Origin: Polaribacter haliotis
GTDB taxonomy: Bacteria > Bacteroidota > Bacteroidia > Flavobacteriales > Flavobacteriaceae
Length of the DNA: 64,000 nt
Direction of reading: 5' to 3'
Assembly (NCBI RefSeq): GCF_014784055.1
Contig: NZ_CP061813.1
Coordinates: forward strand, 335,501 to 399,500
Shown in pieces: positions 43,653 through 51,924 of the stretch. The notes under the pieces are model-generated. The model made no database searches, had not been told where the DNA came from, and saw nothing but the letters and a program-made list of their open reading frames with translations. Position 1 is the first letter of the stretch, and every line of letters begins with the position of its first letter. Made by a program: the position numbers and the translations under genes.

Positions 43653-44522
43653 TTACGCTGATAATTTATATACCATATTAGGTGTTTTATAATCTAAAGA
43701 TAAGTGTAATCTTATTTCGTTGTATAAATTAATTGCATTTTTTGCGGCTCTCTTAGCGTGAGCCACATTATCAAAGGTTTGGTCTAAGTAAAATTCATCT
43801 TTCAAAATTCCATTTACACGTTCTGCCATAGCGTTTTCGTAACAATGATTTTCTTCGGTCATACTAATATCTATCTTTTTTCTTTTAAGTATTTGTGTGT
43901 ATACATTGCTACAATATTGTATTCCTCTGTCTGAATGATGAATAAGGTGTTTAATGTTTTTAGCTTGATAAATCGCCTTATTAAGCGCTCTCACACAACC
44001 TTTTAATTCCAAGCTATCACTAAGGTCATAACCCACTATTTTTCTAGAATGCATATCAGTTATTAAAGCCAAGTAACAAAACCCTTTTACGGTTCTAATA
44101 TAAGTTATATCACTAACCCAAACCTGGTTAGCTCTAGTAACTTCTAAGTCTTTTATAATGTTCTTATATTTATAAAAACGATGATAAGAGTTAGTTGTTA
44201 TAGCACTGGTTTTTCTTCTAAGTGTTAGCATTTGGTGTTTTCTAAGAACATTAAATAGTGTGTCTCTACCAACTTTAATATTGGCTTTAATAAAATCTGT
44301 ATTTAACGATTTTACAAGTTTTCTTACGCCTTCTCTAGGAAGGGATTTGCGTCTTTTTCGAACTATATTTATAATTTGTTGTTCTAGTTTTAAACGGTTA
44401 TCAGCTCTAGATTTGTATTTATAATACGCATCACGTTTAAGTCCAAAACAGTGTGTTATAGTGGTTAAAGAAACAAATCCCTTAGATTTTTCTTTAGCTT
44501 TAATTAAGGCTTTATACTTAAC
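43653..44522 (-). CDS. IS3-family transposase OrfB (expressed by -1 frameshift)
   Basis: About 289 codons read in the -1 frame after the OrfA slippery site. The HTH_21-like region (KYKALIKAKEKSKGFVSLTTITHCFGLKRDAYY) is followed by the DDE integrase core: first Asp in VWVSDITYI, second in LIHHSDRGIQY, Glu in NAMAERVNGILKDEF. All three are present and no stop interrupts, so the element appears able to make the fusion transposase. An internal ATG at 44231 does not mark a real start. Confidence 0.9.
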   Translation of the reverse strand, partial: VKYKALIKAKEKSKGFVSLTTITHCFGLKRDAYYKYKSRADNRLKLEQQIINIVRKRRKSLPREGVRKLVKSLNTDFIKANIKVGRDTLFNVLRKHQMLTLRRKTSAITTNSYHRFYKYKNIIKDLEVTRANQVWVSDITYIRTVKGFCYLALITDMHSRKIVGYDLSDSLELKGCVRALNKAIYQAKNIKHLIHHSDRGIQYCSNVYTQILKRKKIDISMTEENHCYENAMAERVNGILKDEFYLDQTFDNVAHAKRAAKNAINLYNEIRLHLSLDYKTPNMVYKLSA

Positions 44523-44875
44523 TTTTTTTTTAGTTCAGCAATAGATTTGTAACCGAGATCTTCTGCAGCTACTTCTAGATAGGATTCTTCTACCATAGCA
44601 TCGAGATCCTTTTTAAGTAACAGTTTTTTAAGTTGCTCTATTTCTTTTTGAAGTGCTTTAATTCTAGATATTTCGTCTTTAGTTTCCACTTTTACTCTGG
44701 TGTTCATTAAGTCTTTGCGATTGTACTTTCTAATCCACTCATTAACGGTTGTAGGAGCAATAGAGTAGAGTTTACAAAGTTCGCTCTTTGTGTGTTTTCC
44801 GATTGTAAGTTCGGCTAAAATTTTTAATTTAAAAGGTTCACTGTAACGTCTAATTACTTTGTCATTTCTATACAT
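44504..44875 (-). CDS. IS3-family transposase OrfA
   Basis: 123-residue DNA-binding subunit with the HTH RRYSEPFKLKILAELTIGKHTKSELCKLYSIAPTTVNEWIRKYN and a leucine-zipper-like coiled coil (ISRIKALQKEIEQLKKLLLKKD). Near the end the codons read A-AAA-AAG (plus-strand 44522-44528), the site at which ribosomes shift into OrfB. Confidence 0.92.
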   Translation of the reverse strand: MYRNDKVIRRYSEPFKLKILAELTIGKHTKSELCKLYSIAPTTVNEWIRKYNRKDLMNTRVKVETKDEISRIKALQKEIEQLKKLLLKKDLDAMVEESYLEVAAEDLGYKSIAELKKKLSIKP

Positions 44876-44920
44876 AATGTTTAAAATTATGTAGCCTTTA
44901 TTCAGGACGGGTCATAATTA

Positions 44921-45053
44921 TTGCCAACGTGGTTGTATAAGATTAGTTGCGGGTTTGTGTGCGAGGATTTTCCGCAGGAAAATCAGACGTAACAAACAAG
45001 CAACGACCTTTGGTTAAGCACTAATTTGAGCAATTAATTTTATACGTTGTTGG
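44921..45053. repeat. attC-like cassette element B
   Basis: It starts at TTGCCAAC, contains the hairpin GATTTTCC-GCA-GGAAAATC and the closing stem GTATAA/TTATAC, and ends CGTTGTTGGC. The right end (GTTGGCTTTA-like) is complemented at 45411-45424, the end of the next cassette. Confidence 0.8.
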
Positions 45054-45415
45054 CTTTTAGTGCTTTTTATCCGCTAAATTATTTGTTCCGATTCTAATTG
45101 TCAGTTGCGTTTTTATTCCGCAATTTATTTTTTTCGAGTTTGAGTGAAGTCAGACGTTTTTCAATTCCGCAAACTTGCTCAAATTCCGCAATATTTGTCA
45201 ATTCAGATTTCGAGTGAGTAATTCCGCAATTTGCTAAATTCCGATTTTGTTCATAAAGTTCAGATTCTGCAAACGAGCTAAAAAGTCCGCTGTATTTTTA
45301 TTCAGAGTTTGAGTGATTATTCAGTTCAATATTCCGCAATAATTTTCAGCTTTTAAAGGAAATAACTTTAATAAATAAACCTGAAATTGGCGGTTTTGTA
45401 ATGTCCTTCAGCATT
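45054..45415. other. Cassette without a convincing gene
   Basis: Bounded by GTTGGCTTTTA at the left and TAAAGCCAAC at the right. The body is AT-rich with about five copies of ATTCCGCAA and several GAGTTTGAGTGA-like stretches. The only reading frame placed like other cassette genes is a 22-codon one on the minus strand, 45346-45414, starting seven bases from the cassette end. It may be a decayed or non-coding cassette. Confidence 0.5.
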
Positions 45416-45550
45416 AAAGCCAACGTGTTTGTATAAGAATAGTTGCGGGTTTGTATGCGAGGATTTTCCGAAGGAAAATCAGACGTTACAAACTCGCAAC
45501 GACCTTTGGTTAAGCACTAAACCGCAATTATTTTTATACAGTGTTGTGCA
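45416..45550. repeat. attC-like cassette element C
   Basis: It begins AAAGCCAAC, contains the hairpin GATTTTCC-GAA-GGAAAATC, and ends GTGTTGTGCA. GTTGTGCA is the start of the GNAT cassette, whose far end is TGCACAAC (46004). Confidence 0.8.
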
Positions 45551-45576
45551 TCAGGCTTTTTTATATCTAAATTAAA

Positions 45577-45978
45577 TTATTCAGTTCGACGTATTATAAA
45601 TCCATTTTCAACTTTATCAAATCCAATTTTAGGATAGTATTCCATTGCTAATGGTGCGGAAAGCAAAATTAATGCAGTTTGTTTACCTATTTCTTTTTCT
45701 GTCAGTTTTATTAGTTGCCTTCCGATTCCTTCTTTTTGGTATTCGCTTTTCACAGCTAAATCCGACAAATAGCAAGCATAACAAAAATCAGTTATTGAGC
45801 GTGATATTCCAATCAGTTCATTATTCAACCACGCGGTTATAATCAAATTAGAATTTTTATACATTTTAGTAATTCGGTCGCTATCTTTTGTCGGTCTTTT
45901 GATTCCCGAACTATCATAAACCTCAATTATTTCAGATGTTTTTGGAACTATTCCGATTTTAAATTCTATATTTTTCAT
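45577..45978 (-). CDS. GNAT-family N-acetyltransferase (cassette gene)
   Basis: 133-residue acetyltransferase. CYACYLSDLAVKSEYQKEGIGRQLIKLTEKEIG is the acetyl-CoA pyrophosphate loop (Q-x-x-G-I/G), followed by ALILLSAPLAMEYYPKIGFDKVENGFII. The substrate is unknown. The ATG at 45978 is used; the frame extends upstream to 46092 but those codons are the cassette repeat. Single-gene acetyltransferase cassettes are also common in classical integrons. Confidence 0.87.
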   Translation of the reverse strand: MKNIEFKIGIVPKTSEIIEVYDSSGIKRPTKDSDRITKMYKNSNLIITAWLNNELIGISRSITDFCYACYLSDLAVKSEYQKEGIGRQLIKLTEKEIGKQTALILLSAPLAMEYYPKIGFDKVENGFIIRRTE

Positions 45979-46001
45979 TTCGATTAGTCGTTTTTTTAGC
46001 T

Positions 46002-46138
46002 TGTGCACAACGGTTATGTATAAGAATAGTGCGGTTTTGTGTGCGAGGATTTCCCGCAGGAAAATCAGAAGTAACAAAAGAGCACTGTTCATTGTTTAAG
46101 CACTAATCTACGCATTATTTTTATGCGATGTTGTGGTT
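46002..46138. repeat. attC-like cassette element D
   Basis: It begins TGCACAAC (complement of the GTTGTGCA at the other end of the GNAT cassette), contains GATTTCCC-GCA-GGAAAATC, and ends GATGTTGTGGTTAG, the start of the next cassette. Confidence 0.8.
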
Positions 46139-46820
46139 AGTTTTTTCTTTCCACTTTCAAATATTTTATTTCTTTTTCACAGTTAGTTTGAAAATCAGAT
46201 TCAAGTTTTAAATAATATCTATTCTTTGAAACTTTAGATTCTATTGTTCTCCAACCTTCAATTCCAATAACGTACTGTTCTTTAGTCTTTAAATCCGTTA
46301 ATGCGATTTCCTCTTCTCCATAATAGTTTGAGTAAGAAATTGCCGTTTCTCCATCTGAAGTCATAGGTTTTCCCATTGTGCGACAAGTGAGTCCGTTTTT
46401 TAAGTCAACTGATAAAAATCCCCAACCTTCAAATTCCATAATCTCGATTAAAGCATTACCACAATAAACTCCTTTAAATTCATAATTGGAATAGCCTTTT
46501 TCTTTTAATAAATATTTACACGCTTTTAATTCAGGTGTTTTTATTCCAATTCCGATATTTTGTTTTACTGAAAATGTATAACACGAATCTTTAAATTTGA
46601 AAACTTCAGGATATTCTTCGTTCAGCTCAAGTTCAGACTTTGGCTTAAATTCAATTAACTTTTCCGAAATTATGACAATTTTTTCGTATTCCGACTTGTT
46701 AATAAGTTCCGATTTTCCATTTAGAATATCCGATAAATTCCGTATTTCAAAATCACAATCTTGAGCCCACGAAATTTGGACAATTGTAAGTAGAAATATC
46801 AAAATTAGTTTTCTGTTCAT
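46137..46820 (-). CDS. Secreted protein of unknown function (cassette gene)
   Basis: About 227 residues beginning MNRKLILIFLLTIVQISWAQ, a signal peptide with a likely cleavage after AQ. The mature part has six or so Cys and no recognised domain (CDFEIRNLSDILNG..ALIEIMEFEGWGFLSVDL). The ATG at 46820 is chosen; the frame reaches 46841 only through cassette-end sequence. The stop codon is built from the cassette's terminal sequence (TAACCACAAC). Confidence 0.65.
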   Translation of the reverse strand: MNRKLILIFLLTIVQISWAQDCDFEIRNLSDILNGKSELINKSEYEKIVIISEKLIEFKPKSELELNEEYPEVFKFKDSCYTFSVKQNIGIGIKTPELKACKYLLKEKGYSNYEFKGVYCGNALIEIMEFEGWGFLSVDLKNGLTCRTMGKPMTSDGETAISYSNYYGEEEIALTDLKTKEQYVIGIEGWRTIESKVSKNRYYLKLESDFQTNCEKEIKYLKVERKN

Positions 46821-46833
46821 TGGTTTGGGTAAA

Positions 46834-46972
46834 TTAACCACAACGGTCTTGTGTATGATTTCGTTGCGTGTTTGAGCAACTAAATTAGTAAATACAAACC
46901 GAATAGAAAATACGTGAGGATTTTCGTAAGTAGGCGAGTACTAGCAATGAATTATACACGTTGTTAGCATTT
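46834..46972. repeat. attC-like cassette element E
   Basis: It begins TTAACCACAAC, the complement of GTTGTGGTTA at 46131-46139. It contains the hairpin GAAAATAC-GTGA-GGATTTTC and the stem TGTGTAT/ATACAC, and ends CGTTGTTAGCATT, which is complemented only at 48503-48511. Confidence 0.8.
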
Positions 46973-47005
46973 GTTTTTCTTTCAGTTTTTTTTAAAAATC
47001 TCGAT

Positions 47006-47599
47006 TTATTCTGGTTTTGAATATTCGATTAATTCCTCTACGTATAAAAAGTCTCCTTGATTCTGAGTGAGTTTAATAAAGTTTTTTACTGCTGGCGCAT
47101 ACAACCAAACTTCCTTTTCATCTGCACTATAACCTCTAGAATTAGTGGTTTTACCTTTATATTCAATCGTATAAGCCATAAATGTTCCGGCTTCAACAGT
47201 TTCTTCTTGGTATGATAGTACTTCAGCATTTTGACTTTGACTTCCGGTTGTCCCATCTTGACTTGTCCAATTGTTTTCGTATTTCCACTTTTTCCCCACT
47301 TTTAGAGGCCAAGCGTATTTGGGTGTTTTGCTGTCATCCTTTTTTACAATTTCGGTAACTAGAATGGTGTCCTTATCTATTGTCATACCTAAAACTCCTT
47401 CAGTACTGACTATTTCTCTTGTATCTTTTCCATCCGAGCGAACTTCTCCTTCAGTAGTTACACCTTTATATTTCCAGACCCATTTCTCACCAACGTTATA
47501 ATCAGCTAAAGTTGGTTGGTTGGTGGTGCTGGATTTAGTTGTGTCGTTACAGGCGCTAAGTAATACTACTGCAAGTAATATTAGAATTTGATTTTTCAT
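47006..47599 (-). CDS. Lipoprotein of unknown function (cassette gene)
   Basis: 197-residue lipoprotein (MKNQILILLAVVLLSAC, acylated Cys at 17). The mature domain (YNVGEKWVWKYKGVTTEGEVRSDGKDTREIV..LKVGKKWKYENNWTSQDGTTGSQ..VWLYAPAVKNFIKLTQ) is beta-rich and repetitive in a way typical of Bacteroidota secreted lipoproteins. No function is known. It shares a composite cassette with the DUF6090 gene. Confidence 0.7.
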   Translation of the reverse strand: MKNQILILLAVVLLSACNDTTKSSTTNQPTLADYNVGEKWVWKYKGVTTEGEVRSDGKDTREIVSTEGVLGMTIDKDTILVTEIVKKDDSKTPKYAWPLKVGKKWKYENNWTSQDGTTGSQSQNAEVLSYQEETVEAGTFMAYTIEYKGKTTNSRGYSADEKEVWLYAPAVKNFIKLTQNQGDFLYVEELIEYSKPE

Positions 47600-47618
47600 T
47601 TTTTTTATTTAAAACAAT

Positions 47619-47734
47619 ATGACGTGTTATATTGAAACTTGTTACAATTACTAGAGGCTTAATTATAAAACCAGAGAAAATTCCGAAGGAATTTCCAAGT
47701 AGGCTAGTACCAAGCAAAGAATTATATACGTCTT
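47619..47734. repeat. Degenerate internal cassette element F
   Basis: It keeps GAAAATTCC-GAA-GGAATTTCC, AAGTAGGCTAGTACCAAGCAAAGAATTATATACG and a GACGTG start, but both AAC and GTT ends have been lost (ACGTCTTAAG at the right). It separates the lipoprotein and DUF6090 genes inside one outer cassette. Confidence 0.65.
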
Positions 47735-47753
47735 AAGATAGTCTTTCGTTATT

Positions 47754-48479
47754 CTATTCTATTGAATGGTATTCATTATCTATTTGCTCAATTAACTCTG
47801 TTATATCCTTTTTTAATAAAACTGATTGCCTTGTATAATAATTAAGTAGCCTAGATGAAATATAAAAATCGGCTAATATTCGTTTATCAGTAATTTTAAT
47901 AGGTGAGCCAAAATCACCATATTTTATTTCATACGCATATTTATTTCTTAATTGAATAGAACGATTCAATACATCCTCTCCAATAGTTATGATATTTTGG
48001 ACCCTCAATTCATAGATATTTTGAATATTACTAAATAACTCACGATTGCTTATAATGTTTGATTTCCCTTCAGATATCATTGAATTATAAGTCCCAATTT
48101 TTGGTCGAAATTTTCTGTCTGTAAAGAAAATATATTCTAATTGAGATACTCCTTCCACTTTAGGAAGCTTACCTATAATTTCCTCGAATATAAAGTCAAT
48201 AGTTGTATCTTGAGACATTAATTGAGCAATTCGCCATTTATGATCTTTAATTACTTGAGACAACAATAATGTATCTTGAATTAAATCACTCTTTATTTCT
48301 TTTAGATAGACTTTCTCAGCAATTCGGGTTTTTTTTAATTCATTCGAATTATTTATACTTAACGCAATTAAAATTCCAATAACCACAAGTATAATTTCTC
48401 CAATAGCATAAAGAAAATACTTAATGACCTTATTATCCTTAATCATATTTTGTCTAATTTTTCTAAAGAATTTTATCAT
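47754..48479 (-). CDS. DUF6090-family membrane-anchored protein (cassette gene)
   Basis: 241-residue protein with the Bacteroidota DUF6090 pattern. The N-terminal FFRKIRQNMIKDNKVIKYFLYAIGEIILVVIGILIALSINN includes one membrane segment, followed by a helical domain (VYLKEIKSDLIQDTLLLSQVIKDHKWRIAQLMSQD). These proteins often occur in multicopy arrays, and their function is unknown. Its cassette closes with AATGCTAAC, the complement of the GTTAGCATT of element E. Confidence 0.82.
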   Translation of the reverse strand: MIKFFRKIRQNMIKDNKVIKYFLYAIGEIILVVIGILIALSINNSNELKKTRIAEKVYLKEIKSDLIQDTLLLSQVIKDHKWRIAQLMSQDTTIDFIFEEIIGKLPKVEGVSQLEYIFFTDRKFRPKIGTYNSMISEGKSNIISNRELFSNIQNIYELRVQNIITIGEDVLNRSIQLRNKYAYEIKYGDFGSPIKITDKRILADFYISSRLLNYYTRQSVLLKKDITELIEQIDNEYHSIE

Positions 48480-48502
48480 TTAGTTAGTGGTTGGTTTTAA
48501 TG

Positions 48503-48640
48503 AATGCTAACGTTTATGTATAAGAATAGTTGCGGTTTTGTGTGCGAGGATTTTCCGCAGGAAAATCAGATGTAACAAAATTGCAACGACCTTTGTTTAA
48601 GCCTAAAATAGCAATTATTTTTATACTTTGTTGTAACCAG
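48503..48640. repeat. attC-like cassette element G
   Basis: It begins AATGCTAAC, contains GATTTTCC-GCA-GGAAAATC and GTATAA/TTATAC, and ends TTGTTGTAACCAG, which is complemented at 49117-49127. Confidence 0.8.
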
Positions 48641-48645
48641 TTTTT

Positions 48646-49092
48646 TTAATTCGGTTCTTTATTATTCAATAACGAAGAGTAAATTTTCATTATTCGTTTG
48701 TCATAAATTCCGAAAGATGATTTTGTAATTAAAGCTCCAATAATTGGGAAAGTCAACATTAAAATCAGTTCAAAACTTAAAATACTTTCTCCGTTGATTA
48801 ATTTATAGATTGAAACTCCCCAAAGTCCAACGAACATTGCAATCAGAAACAGGTTTGTAAATAAGTCAAATTCGTTTTTAATTTCAACAGTTGTTTTGTC
48901 AGACGAAATAGATTTTAAATTAATATCAGATATTATATCATATCCAGTTCCGTATTTGTTTTTCATTAATCCGTGTAATTTGGTTTCATTCAATTCCGTA
49001 ACATTTATTTTGTCAGTTGATGATTTAAATTCATCCCTCACAATATTGATAGGTTTTTCGGTAATTAAAGTATGTTTTTTTATAAATAACAT
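48646..49092 (-). CDS. Membrane protein of unknown function (cassette gene)
   Basis: 148 residues from the ATG at 49092 (MLFIKKHTLITEKPINIV). The N-terminal cytoplasmic half (VTELNETKLHGLMKNKYGTGYDIISDINLKS) looks like a pleckstrin-like or polar domain. Two membrane segments follow (LFLIAMFVGLWGVSIYKL, FELILMLTFPIIGALI). No family is recognised. The frame extends to 49221 only by translating repeat H. Confidence 0.6.
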   Translation of the reverse strand: MLFIKKHTLITEKPINIVRDEFKSSTDKINVTELNETKLHGLMKNKYGTGYDIISDINLKSISSDKTTVEIKNEFDLFTNLFLIAMFVGLWGVSIYKLINGESILSFELILMLTFPIIGALITKSSFGIYDKRIMKIYSSLLNNKEPN

Positions 49093-49116
49093 TCTCGGTA
49101 GTTCGGATTTCTCAAA

Positions 49117-49260
49117 TTGGTTACAACGTTGTTGTATAAGGAAAGTTGCGGTTTTGTCAGCGAGGAATTTCCGAAGGAAATTCAGAAGTTGGCAAAAATG
49201 CAACTGCCTTTGGTTAAGCACTAATGTAGCAATTTTTTTTATACGTTGTTACCTATAGTG
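49117..49260. repeat. attC-like cassette element H
   Basis: It begins TTGGTTACAAC, contains GAATTTCC-GAA-GGAAATTC, and ends CGTTGTTACCTATAGTG. GTTACCTATAGTGC is complemented by GCATTATAGGTAAC at 49809-49822 (13 of 14, the exception being a G-T pair). Confidence 0.82.
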
Positions 49261-49747
49261 CTTGCGCACAAAGTTTTTTTAACATCATTCTTTCTTCATC
49301 AGTTATTAATTCCGCACGACGTTTTGTTTTTTCAGTAGAAATAGTTTTTCCGCTAAAAGGTTTTATTAATTCGTGTTTTTCGGCATTTAATTTTTTCTGC
49401 ACAATTCGATTTAGCTCTCTTTCAAGTTCGTCAGTTTTTTTCCGACTATTAATTCTCAAGTGCTTGTTTTCGTCATTTTCATATTCTCCAAAATGACAAT
49501 AAAAATATTCATAATCGTAATTTTCCGTTTCTTTTATTTCGTTTCTTATTTGCGAATGAATTTTGTTAAACGAGAAGTGATTTCCAACTCTTGATATTAC
49601 AGGATTGCATCCATCGCGATTATCTCCAACTTTCCCAACATAAAGTATAGTTTTTTCAGTTTGTTCTTTTGGTGTTGCAACGAATAAATATACTGCCCAA
49701 TTTCGTTTTGTCGAATGTCCAGATATTTTAAAGCTTCCTATTTCCAT
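49253..49747 (-). CDS. Possible GIY-YIG-like protein (cassette gene)
   Basis: 164-residue protein. WAVYLFVATPKEQTEKTILYVGKVGDNRDGCNPVISRVGNHFS has the spacing of a GIY-YIG module (VYLF, LYVGK, then an Arg helix), but the match is by eye and the catalytic Glu is not certain. The C-terminal part is Lys/Glu-rich and helical (KKTDELERELNRIVQKKLNAEKHELIKPFSGKT). If it is a nuclease, its target is unknown. Confidence 0.5.
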   Translation of the reverse strand: MEIGSFKISGHSTKRNWAVYLFVATPKEQTEKTILYVGKVGDNRDGCNPVISRVGNHFSFNKIHSQIRNEIKETENYDYEYFYCHFGEYENDENKHLRINSRKKTDELERELNRIVQKKLNAEKHELIKPFSGKTISTEKTKRRAELITDEERMMLKKLCAQAL

Positions 49748-49808
49748 TTTTTTATTCTAAAATTCCGTTTTAAAAACCAAGTTAGCTAAATAGCAATGTC
49801 CTTTTTTT

Positions 49809-49954
49809 GCATTATAGGTAACGTGTTTGTGTATGGTTAGTTGCGTGGTTTAGCAACTAAGTTAGCAAACTTTTACGAACCCGAGAAAATTCCGCAGGAA
49901 TTTTCGCAAGTAAGCACTTAAAAAGCAATTAATTATACACGGTGTTAGGCAACG
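49809..49954. repeat. attC-like cassette element I
   Basis: It begins GCATTATAGGTAAC, contains AAAATTCC-GCA-GGAATTTT and TGTGTAT/ATACAC, and ends GGTGTTAGGCAAC. GTTAGGCAAC is perfectly complemented by GTTGCCTAAC at 50750-50759. Confidence 0.83.
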
Positions 49955-50733
49955 TAATTTTTTTTCCAACCATTGGTTTTAGCAATCAATTCCGGATATA
50001 TACAAGATGAGTTTCCATCTTGTGAAACCAAAATTTTAATTGAATCTCCAATTGATTTATTATTTGTCAAAGCAAAATTATTAGTTCTTGATTTCGCAAC
50101 GTTATTTCCATATTCATAATGTACATCCATTGACGAACCAAATTTTGAAAATGCGAAACCTTTATTATGGCTTATTGAAACTATTTTTCCCTCTATAATT
50201 CTGCCTGTTTTATATAATAAGATTTCCTTATTTATTCGTGAGTATAGAAGATAGCAAAGAATTAGTCCAATTAACAGAACAACTCCAGCTATGTAATACA
50301 TAAAATCCATATTAAACGTGTACTGCTCAAATTCTGTCGGGATTGATTGTCCGTTCAAATGTTTAATTGGAATAATATCTCCAGTTTTTAAAATATCAGT
50401 TTTGTCAGGTTCAAATACACTAAACTTTGATTCCGTTTTTTGTCCATTAAAATCAAATTCATAGGTCAAGATTTGAGGATTATTTCCATTAATCGTAATG
50501 TTGTTAATTCCTTTGATGTTTGTCAGGACAGCATTTTCTTTTTCTCCATCAGATTGGATTTTTTCCACGTTATCAACAAATGGGAAGCTATCTCCTAAAG
50601 AATTCATCATTAATCCCATTGGAAGAAACAATAATAGTGCAAATGCAATTCCTTGAAATGCAAAAAGCAGTAATATTGGTCTAATTTTAGCTCTTTGCCA
50701 AATGGTTTTGAAGTTGGTTTTTCTATCTGTCAA
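49945..50733 (-). CDS. DUF3592-like two-segment membrane protein (cassette gene)
   Basis: 262 residues. There is one membrane segment near residues 16-38 (ILLLFAFQGIAFALLLFLPMGLMM) and one near 145-165 (FMYYIAGVVLLIGLILCYLLYSRI). Between them is an extracytoplasmic beta-domain, and after them a second similar domain (YKTGRIIEGKIVSISHNKGFAFSKFGSSMDVHYEYG), as in DUF3592 proteins. The stop codon (49945-49947) is part of the cassette-end sequence TGTTAGGC. The function is unknown. Confidence 0.7.
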   Translation of the reverse strand: MTDRKTNFKTIWQRAKIRPILLLFAFQGIAFALLLFLPMGLMMNSLGDSFPFVDNVEKIQSDGEKENAVLTNIKGINNITINGNNPQILTYEFDFNGQKTESKFSVFEPDKTDILKTGDIIPIKHLNGQSIPTEFEQYTFNMDFMYYIAGVVLLIGLILCYLLYSRINKEILLYKTGRIIEGKIVSISHNKGFAFSKFGSSMDVHYEYGNNVAKSRTNNFALTNNKSIGDSIKILVSQDGNSSCIYPELIAKTNGWKKNYVA

Positions 50734-50749
50734 TGTCGTTCCTCTTTAT

Positions 50750-50893
50750 GTTGCCTAACGTGTTTGTATATGGTTTGTTGCGTGTTTCAAGCAACTAATT
50801 TAGTAAATAATTACCGACCAAGAAAGTCCGCGAGGACTTTCGTAAGTAGGTAAGAAGCCAGCAATAAATTATATACGGTGTTGTAACCAGTAC
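50750..50893. repeat. attC-like cassette element J
   Basis: It begins GTTGCCTAAC, contains the arm GTTGC..GCAAC and the hairpin GAAAGTCC-GCGA-GGACTTTC, which shows a compensated change relative to the GAAAATCC copies. It ends GGTGTTGTAACCAGTAC, complemented by GTATTGGTTACAAC at 52012-52025 (13 of 14, one G-T). Confidence 0.83.
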
Positions 50894-51608
50894 TTATTTC
50901 GTGTATTTTAATTTATTAAACTTTTTATTTTTCCAAAAGAAAATTAGTGAGGTTGTCAACAATATTAATCCACTCAACATTTTATAAATTCCAAAATTTA
51001 ATTCCAATGTATAAAAATCAGCAATTGTATTTCCCAATTTAGAAACATCTATTCCAGGAAGTGGAACTTGAGCATATAATCTATATGTAATTAAAGATGA
51101 TATAATAATTAATGTTACTAATATATTAGTATTACTTAATTTACTTAAAAGTTGTTTTCCTCTTTTTAAATTAAAATATACTATACCAAAGAAAGAAATT
51201 GAAGCAAAAGCCAACAGTGTTATAGAAATAATGTCGAATGTATTTTTATCAATATTTAATTTTTGAGATAAAAGTAGAGTACTAACTAAAAATAGTTTAC
51301 TTAAAATTATGAATGCAATATAAATTAATGCACCTTTTAAATAAGGAATTGACTGATTGATAAATGAAAAATCATTATTCACTTTATCAAATTCTAAACA
51401 AATGTCATCAATTTTTCCAATTCTTTTCCTAGCAATAATAAAGGATTCTTCTTTGTTTAGACCTTTGGATTCCAAATCATCAATTAAGTCAATTAGGTGA
51501 TTTTCAAGTTCTATAACATTAGATTTGGTTAAATTGTTTTTTGTAGTTAGAATTGATTTCCACTTTGTTATATTCTTATCTAAATTAAATTCGGTTCTAT
51601 TTTCCATA
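50894..51608 (-). CDS. DUF1700/permease-prefix-like membrane protein (cassette gene)
   Basis: About 237 residues from the ATG at 51608 (MENRTEFNLDKNITKW). The N-terminal part has the HAAS/DUF1700-like pattern SNVIELENHLIDLIDDLESKGLNKEESFIIARKRIG, then four or so membrane segments. It overlaps the 3' end of the PadR gene by about 29 bases, so the two are translationally coupled. PadR plus DUF1700-type pairs are common and the regulator usually controls the membrane protein. Confidence 0.78.
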
Positions 51609-51924
51609 TTTTTGTTATTATTTGATTGATAGTATTCCAATTTTCTTTTTCTGTTTTAAGCTCTTTTTTTCCTTCATTACTGATTTTGTAATATTTTCTT
51701 TTTCTTCCAGTTTCAGCTATTTTCCACGATGATTGTATTAAACCCTTTTTTTCTAGTTTATGCAAAACAGGATATAAAGTTCCTTCTCCAAACTCTATTT
51801 TTCCGCCTGATATTTCCTTAATGTCTTGGATTATTTCATAACCATATGACTCGTTCTTTGTCAAAATTGATAGTATAATTGGTGTTGAAGATGCTCCAAT
51901 TAATTCTTTTGATAGTTTTTCCAT
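51580..51924 (-). CDS. PadR-family transcriptional regulator (cassette gene)
   Basis: 114-residue winged-helix regulator. STPIILSILTKNESYGYEIIQDIKEISGGKIEFGEGTLYPVLHKLEKKGLIQSSWKIAETGRKRKYYKISNEGKKELKTEK is the complete PadR N-terminal domain. A two-gene cassette with the membrane protein implies that the cassette carries a self-contained regulated unit. Confidence 0.92.
   Translation of the reverse strand: MEKLSKELIGASSTPIILSILTKNESYGYEIIQDIKEISGGKIEFGEGTLYPVLHKLEKKGLIQSSWKIAETGRKRKYYKISNEGKKELKTEKENWNTINQIITKIWKIEPNLI

Larger units (their letters stand above)
43619..44909 (-). mobile_element. IS3-family insertion sequence
   Basis: About 1.29 kb with imperfect terminal inverted repeats: TGTCCTGAA..GGCTACA at the left (43619) and the matching GTCCTGAA..GGCTACA read from the right end (44908). 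It encodes OrfA and OrfB joined by an A AAA AAG frameshift signal. No target duplication is seen around it, and the flanking cassette ends do not match each other. Adjacent deletion after insertion would explain this. Confidence 0.85.

Noticed and set aside
43597..44920. Frameshifted, dead transposase
   Set aside because: OrfA and OrfB meet at a canonical A AAA AAG site, OrfB is uninterrupted and all three DDE residues are present, so the element looks intact.
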